DNA of 15,880 nucleotides from Nitriliruptoraceae bacterium (lineage in GTDB: Bacteria > Actinomycetota > Nitriliruptoria > Nitriliruptorales > Nitriliruptoraceae), in assembly GCA_007121975.1 (NCBI GenBank), contig SKJO01000236.1, forward strand, positions 1 to 15,880. Direction: 5' to 3'. Every line of letters starts with the position of its first letter. Positions within the stretch are counted from its first letter, which is position 1. A program made the position numbers and the translations under genes. The notes beneath the pieces were generated by a model that saw only the letters and a program-made list of their open reading frames with translations, ran no database searches and had not been told where the DNA came from. Shown in pieces: positions 7,188-13,191 of this stretch.

Positions 7188-8278
7188 TCGACGAGACCAC
7201 GACCACACCCGTCCGTGCGCCCGCGGCCACCGACCCCGAGGTCGAACGCTTCCTCGAACTGATCGAGCGCGCCCGGACAGGGGCAGCCGTCGACCTCGTC
7301 CTGGACCGGACCCTGGAGGGCGAGACGGTCACCAGCATCGTGCAGGGTCTGCTGGCGCCCGCGCAGCGCCTGGTCGGCGAACGCTGGCACCGCGGCCGCT
7401 ACACCGTGGCCCACGAGCACATCGTCAGCGGCGTCGTCGATGACCTGCTCGGTCTGCTGGCCATCTCCACGCCACGACCCGGTCCCAAGCACACCGTCGC
7501 CCTGGTGTGCGCCGAAGGCGAGTGGCACACCACACCGGCCCGCATGGCCGCGCTGTGCCTGCGTGACGCCGGCTGGCGGGTGCAGTTCCTCGGCGGCTCG
7601 CTGCCTGCGGAGCACCTGGCGGCGTCGCTGCGGACCGTCGCGCCCCGGGCCGTGGCCATCAGCTGCACCCTGCCGCTGGCGCTGGCTGGCGTCCCCGCCC
7701 TCATCGACACCTGCCACGACCATCAGCTGCCCACGATCGCCGGCGGCATCGGCTTCGGCCCCGACGATCGTCGCGCACGGCACCTCGGCGCCGACGGCCA
7801 TGCCCTGAACATCGCCACGGCGTCCGAACTGCTCACCGACTGGCTCGATCGGCCACCACCCGCTCCCACCGGCCGGTCGCAACCAGCGGTGGACGAGGAA
7901 CGCTTCACCCTCACCGTGGACCGCACCAACCTGGTGACCGCGGCCCACCAGCGCCTGGAGCAGCGCCTGCCGGCCATGGTGGGCCATGACGAGGTGCAGC
8001 GGCGCCACACCCGCCAGGATGTCGATGACCTCCTGCGGTACCTCGACGCCGCGCTGCTCGTCGACGACCCCCGGGTCTTCGCCGACTTCGCCACCTGGCG
8101 TCGCGACCTGCTCGAAGCGCGCCGGGTGCCCGACGTCGTGCTCCACGCCACGTTGGACGCCGTTGCCAGCACGCTGCCAGCACACCTCTCAGGCGCCCAC
8201 GCGGTGCTCGAACACGGCCGAGGCATCCTCCAAGACCCCACGTCCCCAGCCGGGCACGGAGCCTTCCGTCAGCGATGA
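7184..8278 (+). CDS. Cobalamin-binding sensor with CarH/LitR-type light motif, no DNA-binding domain
   Basis: The 364-residue product has an N-terminal helical cap (about 18-95) with Trp68, nine residues, then Glu78-His79. This W-x9-E-H signature places Trp and Glu/His over adenosylcobalamin in CarH/LitR photoreceptors. A Rossmann-like B12 domain follows (about 105-215), with E113-W114-H115 (His115 the likely lower cobalt ligand), SCTLP from 160 and Gly187-Gly188. In the usual E-x-H-x-x-G, the last position is Pro here. There is no MerR-type helix-turn-helix. Residues 230-350 are a helical domain (DVDDLLRYLDAALLVDDP, FADFATWRRDLLEARRVP) that resembles the N-terminal sensory helices of RsbR-type proteins, an inference from pattern only. 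ATG 7184 overlaps the stop of the GGDEF/EAL gene as ATGA, so the two are translationally coupled and this protein probably controls or works with that enzyme. Confidence 0.85.
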   Translation: MIDETTTTPVRAPAATDPEVERFLELIERARTGAAVDLVLDRTLEGETVTSIVQGLLAPAQRLVGERWHRGRYTVAHEHIVSGVVDDLLGLLAISTPRPGPKHTVALVCAEGEWHTTPARMAALCLRDAGWRVQFLGGSLPAEHLAASLRTVAPRAVAISCTLPLALAGVPALIDTCHDHQLPTIAGGIGFGPDDRRARHLGADGHALNIATASELLTDWLDRPPPAPTGRSQPAVDEERFTLTVDRTNLVTAAHQRLEQRLPAMVGHDEVQRRHTRQDVDDLLRYLDAALLVDDPRVFADFATWRRDLLEARRVPDVVLHATLDAVASTLPAHLSGAHAVLEHGRGILQDPTSPAGHGAFRQR

Positions 8279-8292
8279 CCGCGTCGCGGCGC

Positions 8293-9024
8293 TCAGGCCG
8301 AGCCCAGCGGGCGCAGCGACATCTGGATGCGGTAGCTCTCACCGCGGAAGCGCGACACGGCGTGCTCGATGGGCAGCCGGTCGCGGGCGGTGCTCAGCCG
8401 GCGGAAGACGAGCAGCGGTGCGCCGGGTTCGACCTCGAGCAGCGCGGCGGTGTGGGCGTCGGCCGACTCGCTGCTCACGACCTGCTCGGCCTCGAGGGGC
8501 TCGAGGTCGTAGTGCTCGCGGAGCAGGGCGTAGACCGACCCGCTGAGGTCGTGCCCGGTCAGTCCCGGGACCCGGGCGGCGGGGTAGCAGGAGCGCTCGA
8601 GGGCCATGGGGCGGCCATCCGCGAGTCGGAGGCGTTCGAGTTCGACGATCGGGTCACCAGGGGCGAGGTCGAGCGCGTCCGCCAGGGTCAGGTCGGCGGG
8701 CCGCTCCCGCACGGCCAGCAGCCGGCTCGAGGGGGTCAGCCCCCGGCGGTGCATGGCCTCGGAGAACGACGCCAGCGCCAGCCGTGACTCGACGGGCCCC
8801 TCGGCCACGAAGGTGCCGCGGCCGGGCACGCGCACCAGGTGTCCCTCGCGGACCAGCGCCCCGAGTGCCTCGCGCACCGTGGCCCGGCTCACCCCGTACT
8901 GCGTGGCCAGGACCCGCTCGGAGGCGATCGCCTCGCCCGGTCCGAGTTCGGTGCGCAGGTGCTCGAGCAGGATCGCGCGCAGTTGCCGGTGCTTGGGCTG
9001 TGGCCCGGTGCTCACCTCGGCCAT
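8293..9024 (-). CDS. GntR/HutC-family repressor, NagR/DasR-like
   Basis: The 243-residue product has an N-terminal winged helix-turn-helix (about 12-75; ASERVLATQYGVSRATVREAL, then GRGTFV) and a C-terminal UTRA ligand-binding domain (about 90-238; PIVELERLRLADGRPMALERS, YRIQMSLRP). HutC-type regulators of this pattern bind amino-sugar phosphates such as GlcNAc-6-P or GlcN-6-P. It is transcribed away from the nagA-like/nagB-II pair and a dre-like palindrome lies between them, so it most likely represses that pair and itself. ATG 9024 is preceded on the minus strand by a G-rich site (GAGGGGG) about 5 nt upstream, with another GAGGAG farther up. Its 3' end faces the cobalamin gene with only 14 bp between stops, and no terminator hairpin was seen there. 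Confidence 0.87.
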   Translation of the reverse strand: MAEVSTGPQPKHRQLRAILLEHLRTELGPGEAIASERVLATQYGVSRATVREALGALVREGHLVRVPGRGTFVAEGPVESRLALASFSEAMHRRGLTPSSRLLAVRERPADLTLADALDLAPGDPIVELERLRLADGRPMALERSCYPAARVPGLTGHDLSGSVYALLREHYDLEPLEAEQVVSSESADAHTAALLEVEPGAPLLVFRRLSTARDRLPIEHAVSRFRGESYRIQMSLRPLGSA

Positions 9025-9048
9025 CGCGTCCCCCTCGGCTCCTCTGCT

Positions 9049-9054
9049 ACGCTA
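9049..9054 (-). promoter_or_regulatory. Possible -10 box of the gntR gene
   Basis: On the minus strand TAGCGT (9054-9049) fits the TAnnnT -10 pattern about 24 nt before the gntR start codon. No good -35 is visible at 16-18 nt (TGGTAC is the nearest). The dre-like palindrome would fall over the -35 and spacer, consistent with autorepression. Confidence 0.3.
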
Positions 9055-9062
9055 CTTGGTCG

Positions 9063-9080
9063 GACCGGTACGTACCAGTC
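9063..9080. promoter_or_regulatory. dre-like operator (GntR/NagR/DasR-type palindrome)
   Basis: GACCGGTACGTACCAGTC is an 18-nt inverted repeat with 8 of 9 pairs matching and a perfect 10-nt core GGTACGTACC. Its inner 16 bases (9064-9079) align with the Streptomyces DasR site as I recall it (ACTGGTCTAGACCACT), sharing the GGT and ACCA half-site cores and outer A/T. It lies between gntR and nagA. A partly overlapping small dyad GGTCGGACC (9058-9066) could be a second, weaker site. Confidence 0.65.
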
Positions 9081-9081
9081 G

Positions 9082-9141
9082 GTGGATCTGGACGTGGACC
9101 GGCGCGTGGACCCGGCAGTGGACCGGACAGTGGACCCGAAA
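9082..9141 (+). repeat. 12-bp tandem repeat in the nagA leader
   Basis: Five 12-bp units start with GTGGA at 9082, 9094, 9106, 9118 and 9130 (consensus GTGGACCSGVMV). The tract begins 2 nt after the operator and ends 7 nt before the nagA-like start codon, so it fills the expected untranslated leader. In the nagA frame it would read as repeated WT-containing tetrapeptides, but no ATG or GTG in that frame precedes it, so it is probably not translated as part of NagA. Confidence 0.85.
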
Positions 9142-9148
9142 GCGGCGG

Positions 9149-10270
9149 ATGGTCACGATCTCGGCCCCCAGGGTGCTGCTCGCACGGGGTCTGGTGGAAC
9201 CCGGCTGGGTGCGGCTGGCCGGGGCGCGGGTCGTCGAGGTGGGGGCAGGCCGACCGGTCGGTGAGGTCGACGTGTGCCTGCCCGAGGGCACGCTGGCGCC
9301 GGGCCTGGTGGACCTGCACCTCGGCGGCGGGTTCGGGGTCGAGTTGGCCACCGCCGACGAGGCCGGCTGGCGGCATCTGGGCTTCGGCCTGCCCGGCACC
9401 GGGGTCACCGCATACCTGCCCGCGCTGATGACCGCTCCCGTCGAGCAGCTGCTGGCGGCGGTCGCCCGCTACCCGACGATGCGTGCGGGGCTCGAGCAGG
9501 CCGGTGGCGCCCAACCCCTCGGGCTGCACCTCGAGGGCCCGTTCCTGTCGGCGGCCGAGCCGGGCCTGCACGGCCCCGACCTGCTGCGCGATCCGACGCC
9601 CGAACTCGTCGACGCGCTGATCGGTGCCGGGTCCGGCTCGGTGGTGCTCGTGACACTCGCCCCCGAGCTCCCGGGCGCACTGGCGGCGATCGATCGGCTG
9701 CGCGCCGCCGGGGTGCGGGTCAGCCTCGGGCACAGCCGCGCCAGCGACCGACAGACGCTGGCGGCGGTGGAGCGCGGGGCGCGGTTCGTCACCCACCTGT
9801 TCGCCGATCAGTCCTCCCTGCACCAGCGCGATCCCGGCCTCGTGGGCGCGGCACTGGCCGACCCGCGGGTCACCGTCGGCCTCGTCGTCGACCGGGTCGA
9901 GGTGGCCGACACCGCCGTGCGGGTCGCGTTCGCGGCCGCTGCCGGGCGGGTGGTGCTCGTCTCCGATGCCCTGGCTCCTCTGGGCACCCCTCGGCCCTGG
10001 GGCACCGGTACCCGTTCCGGCGCCGACCTGCGGCTCGACGAGGCGGTCGCCAACGCCATCGCCGCCGGGATCGAGCCGCGCCTCGCGCTTCAGGCGGCCA
10101 GCACGATCCCCGCCCGCGCCATCGGCCGACCCGAGCTCGGCCGGATCGTTCCCGGCGCCCGTGCCGACCTGGTGTGGCTCGATGCCACCTGGCGGGCGCG
10201 CGCCACCTGGATCGCCGGACAACCTGTCTTCGACGCCGACGGGCTGCTCGCCCCGGCAGGAGCTCCCTGA
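9149..10270 (+). CDS. nagA: NagA-like N-acetylglucosamine-6-phosphate deacetylase (divergent active site)
   Basis: The 373-residue product has the amidohydrolase architecture of NagA: GLVDLHLGGGFG (His57), LHLEGPF (Glu129), LGHSRA (His195), THLF (His216), LVSDALAPLG (Asp273, general base position) and a C-terminal GRIVPGARADLVWLDA. NagA removes acetate from GlcNAc-6-P to give GlcN-6-P, the substrate of the next gene. Several usual substrate contacts differ: the NAM after THLF is ADQ (219-221), the His of DGxHV is Glu251 in DRVEV, and the second His of H-x-H is Gly59. Length is normal for the family. ATG 9149 is the first start in frame after the repeat tract; only a weak GGCGG lies upstream. 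It shares 1 nt (TGATG) with the deaminase gene, so the two form an operon. Confidence 0.8.
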   Translation: MVTISAPRVLLARGLVEPGWVRLAGARVVEVGAGRPVGEVDVCLPEGTLAPGLVDLHLGGGFGVELATADEAGWRHLGFGLPGTGVTAYLPALMTAPVEQLLAAVARYPTMRAGLEQAGGAQPLGLHLEGPFLSAAEPGLHGPDLLRDPTPELVDALIGAGSGSVVLVTLAPELPGALAAIDRLRAAGVRVSLGHSRASDRQTLAAVERGARFVTHLFADQSSLHQRDPGLVGAALADPRVTVGLVVDRVEVADTAVRVAFAAAAGRVVLVSDALAPLGTPRPWGTGTRSGADLRLDEAVANAIAAGIEPRLALQAASTIPARAIGRPELGRIVPGARADLVWLDATWRARATWIAGQPVFDADGLLAPAGAP

Positions 10271-11310
10271 TGACCCTCATGGCCGACGAGATCGCCGAGC
10301 AGCCCGAGGCGATCGCCCGCACCCTGGATGTCCTGCTGCCCGAGCGGGAGCGCCTGCGACGGTTGGTGTCGGGGCGGCGGCACGTGCTCGTGGTGGCCCG
10401 GGGCTCGTCGGACAACGCCGGGGTGTACGGCCGCTACCTGCTGGAGGTGCATGCCGGGCGGGGCGCGGCGCTGGCCGCGCCGAGCCTGGCCACCCACTAT
10501 GCCGTGCGTCGGGACCTGTCCGACTCGGTCGTGGTGTCACTGTCGCAGTCTGGGCACACCGCCGAGATCATCGAGACCCAGCAGTGGGCGGCGGCCTGCG
10601 GGGCCCGCACGATCGCGGTCACCAACGATCCCGACAGTCCGCTGGCCGCCGCCGCCGACCTCGCGCTGGTGACCGCCGCCGGCGTGGAGCGGGCGGTGCC
10701 GGCGACCAAGTCCTACACCGCCCAGTTGACCGCGCTGGCCGTGCTCGCCGACGCGCTCGGCCCGCCGGCCCGGACCCTCGAGCCCGACCTGCGCCGGGTG
10801 CCCGGCGCGATCAGCGCCCTGCTCGGCCCCGACGCCGACGCCGAGGTGGAGACGGCCCTCGCGGTGCTGGCCACCGCCGGCGACACCCTGGTGACCGGCC
10901 GGGGACTGGCGTACGGCACGGCGCTCGAGACCGCCCTGAAGCTCGAGGAGACCTGCCTGCAGCCGGTGCGAGGGCTGTCGTACGCCGACCTGCGGCACGG
11001 GCCGATGGCGATCGTGGACCACGAGCTGACCGCGGTGCTGCTCGCCGCCGGTGACGGACCGATGCTCGAGGGCATGACCGAGCTGGCGCGCGAGCTCGGT
11101 GCCCGAGGGGCGCGCACCGTGGGCATCGGCGGTGACCGCGGCTTCGCGGCGGCGTGTGCCACCAGCGTGACCGGCCCCGACCTGCCCGAAGCCGTGGCCC
11201 CGATCGCGCTGATCGTGCCGGCCCAGCGGATCGTGGAGGCCCTGGCCCGCCGTCGGGGGCTGGACCCCGACCGCCCCCGGGGGCTGTCGAAGGTCACCCA
11301 GACCGACTGA
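10270..11310 (+). CDS. SIS-domain glucosamine-6-phosphate deaminase (NagB-II / GlmS isomerase-like)
   Basis: The 346-residue product matches the isomerase half of GlmS without the glutaminase domain. It opens MADEIAEQP after three residues and carries two SIS domains: the first with VVARGSSDNA, SLSQSGHTAEI and TKSYTAQL, the second with VTGRGLAYGTALETALKLEE, LSYADLRHGP and a C-terminal LSKVTQTD. Proteins of this type next to nagA are usually NagB-II, which converts GlcN-6-P to fructose-6-P and ammonia. A ketosamine-phosphate isomerase of the AgaS or FrlB kind is the main alternative. ATG 10270 overlaps the nagA-like stop by 1 nt, giving translational coupling. Its stop overlaps the convergent exporter gene by 17 bp. 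The pair is likely controlled by the upstream GntR gene. No sugar transporter or kinase is in view. Confidence 0.82.
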   Translation: MTLMADEIAEQPEAIARTLDVLLPERERLRRLVSGRRHVLVVARGSSDNAGVYGRYLLEVHAGRGAALAAPSLATHYAVRRDLSDSVVVSLSQSGHTAEIIETQQWAAACGARTIAVTNDPDSPLAAAADLALVTAAGVERAVPATKSYTAQLTALAVLADALGPPARTLEPDLRRVPGAISALLGPDADAEVETALAVLATAGDTLVTGRGLAYGTALETALKLEETCLQPVRGLSYADLRHGPMAIVDHELTAVLLAAGDGPMLEGMTELARELGARGARTVGIGGDRGFAAACATSVTGPDLPEAVAPIALIVPAQRIVEALARRRGLDPDRPRGLSKVTQTD

Positions 11311-13102
11311 GCTGCCGGTCGACCTCCGGCTGCTCGGCGAGGCCGAGCTGCGCTGCGAGCGACCGGCCGAGTGCCAGTCCGAGCAGCACGCCCAGCGCGA
11401 TGCCCACCATCGTCAGTCCGGCGTTGGTCAGGGATGTCGTGGCGCCGATCCGGTCCTGCCCGAGGTACTTGGTCACGCCGACCAGGCTGACCGCTCCGGG
11501 GACCAGCACCCAGAAGCCGGGCAGGAAGGTCACCGGCACCGGGGGGCCGGTGGGCCGGGTCGCCGCGACCATCGCCACCGGGGTCATCGCCAGGGCGCCG
11601 AAGAACGCCGAGAGGGCGCCGCCGAACAGCAACCCGCCCACGACCTGCCCCGCGTAGGCGACGATCAGGACCAGCAGGATCCAGGGCACCGACTCGCGCC
11701 GGGCGCCGTGGAAGCGCACCACCCCGACGCCGAACACCACCACCCCCAGCCAGGGCATGATCACCAGCAGCGGATCGGGGGGCGCCACGCCGATGGTGGT
11801 CGGCGGCACCCCCACCAGCTGCGCGCCCATCACGATGCCGATCGCCAGCAGTACCAGCTGCATCCCGCCGGAGGCCAGGCGTGCCGCGCCCGACATGATC
11901 TGCCCGGTCGCCAGCTCCCGCACCGAGGTGGTCAGCAGCGCTCCGGGCAGCAGCAGGATCAGGGGGGCGATCAGCGGGGGGAAGACCGACAGGTCGGGCA
12001 CCACGCGTGCCAGGCCGAAGGTGACCGTGGCCACCCCGAAACCGACGAACACGGGCACGAACGCCTGATAGGTGGCCGACAGGCGCTGGGTCGAGAGGTG
12101 GAACGCGCCGATCGCCAGTCCCAGCGCGCCGGCCACCAGCAGCTCGCGCCACCCGCCGCGCAGGATCATGGCGAGCCCCACCGTCAGCAACGTGTGCCCG
12201 GCGATCCGGGTGCTCGGCCCGAACGCCGGCGGCTGGCGGCGCGCCTGCTCGATGCGGACCGGCAGCTCCGCGGCCGACAGCGTCCCCTGCTCGGCGGCTT
12301 CCAGGATCCGGAACACCTCGTCGATCTGGTCCAGCCGCAGCCGTTCCGCGCCGGCGGTCTTGACCTCGGTGGTCACCGAGGTGCCGTCGGCCACCGTCAC
12401 GATCAGCGCGGTCGGCAGCACCACGGCGTCGATCTCGCCGACCCCGTGGACCCGGGCGACCCGCTGCAGGGCCTGGTGGACCGAGTCGACGGGCTCGCCG
12501 GCGTCCACCAGGGCCTTGCCCAGCTGCACCAGCGCCTCCAGCACCAGCCCCTCCGCGGCCGGGGGGGTCGGCGGCACGGGTGGTGGCGGCACGGCCGGTG
12601 CGGCGCGGCCGCTGCGCCGGAGCATCAGGGCTCCGCCGAGCAGCACGGTCAGCGCGAGCAGCACCGAGCCCAGGGGGATGTCCGAGCGGCGCACGGCCGG
12701 CTCGGTGACCCGCAGCGGGACGACCGGTTCGACCTGCTCGTCAGCCTGATCGTCGGGGGCCGGCTGGTCGGGGTCCGGCTCGTCGGGATCCGGCTCGTCG
12801 GGATCCGGCGCTTCGGGATCCGGCTGATCGGGCGTGGGCTCGGCGTCCTCGACGCCATCGGTCGGGGCCGGTTCCTCGTCGGTGAACGGAGCGGGCTGCT
12901 GTTCGGTCAGGGGGGCCGGCTCGGCGTCCGGCGGAGCCTCTGGCGTCTGCTCCTCCGGCTCCTCCTCCTGCGCGAGGGCGGCGCCCGGTGTCGCGGTCAC
13001 CAGCACGACCGTCAGCACGACCGTCAGCACGACCGTCAGCAGGACCCGCACCATCGGCAGCACCGCCAGGCGGCACGCGGGCAACTGCAGGGCTCGGCAC
13101 AC
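11294..13102 (-). CDS. ThrE-family threonine/serine exporter with exported acidic N-terminal region
   Basis: From GTG 13102 the product is 602 residues; ATG 13054 (586 residues) is equally possible. GGAGG lies 10 nt before the GTG, while the ATG begins directly at a signal peptide. A hydrophobic leader built of LTVV repeats ends at ALAQ (about 45). Residues 46-130 are an acidic, Pro-rich stretch with DPDEP repeats, and a first TM follows at about 143-161. The conserved ThrE helical domain starts near 184 (GLVLEALVQLGKALVDAG; DAVVLPTALIVTVADG). About nine further hydrophobic segments include PLILLLPGALLTTSVRELATG, MTPVAMVAATRPTG and FWVLVPGAVSLVG. ThrE exports Thr and Ser in Corynebacterium. 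The leader-plus-acidic head is not part of the core family. The gene is divergent from the C69 dipeptidase and its 3' end overlaps the deaminase gene. Confidence 0.83.
   Translation of the reverse strand: MCRALQLPACRLAVLPMVRVLLTVVLTVVLTVVLVTATPGAALAQEEEPEEQTPEAPPDAEPAPLTEQQPAPFTDEEPAPTDGVEDAEPTPDQPDPEAPDPDEPDPDEPDPDQPAPDDQADEQVEPVVPLRVTEPAVRRSDIPLGSVLLALTVLLGGALMLRRSGRAAPAVPPPPVPPTPPAAEGLVLEALVQLGKALVDAGEPVDSVHQALQRVARVHGVGEIDAVVLPTALIVTVADGTSVTTEVKTAGAERLRLDQIDEVFRILEAAEQGTLSAAELPVRIEQARRQPPAFGPSTRIAGHTLLTVGLAMILRGGWRELLVAGALGLAIGAFHLSTQRLSATYQAFVPVFVGFGVATVTFGLARVVPDLSVFPPLIAPLILLLPGALLTTSVRELATGQIMSGAARLASGGMQLVLLAIGIVMGAQLVGVPPTTIGVAPPDPLLVIMPWLGVVVFGVGVVRFHGARRESVPWILLVLIVAYAGQVVGGLLFGGALSAFFGALAMTPVAMVAATRPTGPPVPVTFLPGFWVLVPGAVSLVGVTKYLGQDRIGATTSLTNAGLTMVGIALGVLLGLALGRSLAAQLGLAEQPEVDRQLSRSG
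12761..12835 (-). repeat. 15-bp tandem repeat encoding Asp/Pro pentapeptides
   Basis: Five 15-bp units (plus-strand consensus CGGCTCGTCGGGATC) start at 12761, 12776, 12791, 12806 and 12821; the second and third are identical. They encode repeats of the PDPDE/Q type at residues 90-114 of the ThrE-like exporter, within its predicted extracytoplasmic acidic segment. The frame is preserved by any whole-unit change. Confidence 0.9.
13001..13044 (-). repeat. 12-bp tandem repeat inside the exporter's signal sequence
   Basis: Three exact copies of CAGCACGACCGT (13001-13012, 13013-13024, 13025-13036) and a partial fourth encode the LTVV repeats that form the hydrophobic core of the signal/anchor of the ThrE-like protein. 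Copy-number change would alter the length of the hydrophobic segment by four residues at a time. Confidence 0.92.
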
Positions 13103-13179
13103 GGTGCGAGGACCTCCTCGAGGCGGCTGTCGGGGCGGCGGCCCCGGACGACGGCAACCCCGTCAGGGTACTGGCCGAC

Positions 13180-13185
13180 TACCCT
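13180..13185 (+). promoter_or_regulatory. Possible -10 box for leaderless expression of the C69 dipeptidase
   Basis: TACCCT (13180-13185) fits TAnnnT and ends 6 nt before the ATG at 13192, the distance expected if transcription began at the start codon itself. No recognisable ribosome-binding site precedes the ATG, and no clear -35 was seen. Confidence 0.35.
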
Positions 13186-13191
13186 GGTGGT

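Noticed and set aside
8279..8292. Bidirectional terminator between the convergent cobalamin and gntR genes
   Set aside because: Only 14 bp separate the stops and no stable hairpin with a T-run is visible on either strand.
8606..9148. Upstream extension of the nagA-like frame across the regulator gene
   Set aside because: It runs antisense through the GntR coding sequence and through the operator; NagA similarity begins only after 9149 and the length from there is normal.
12761..12835. CRISPR-like array, because of regularly spaced repeats
   Set aside because: Units are contiguous with no spacers, are only 15 bp, and encode an in-frame Asp/Pro repeat in the exporter.
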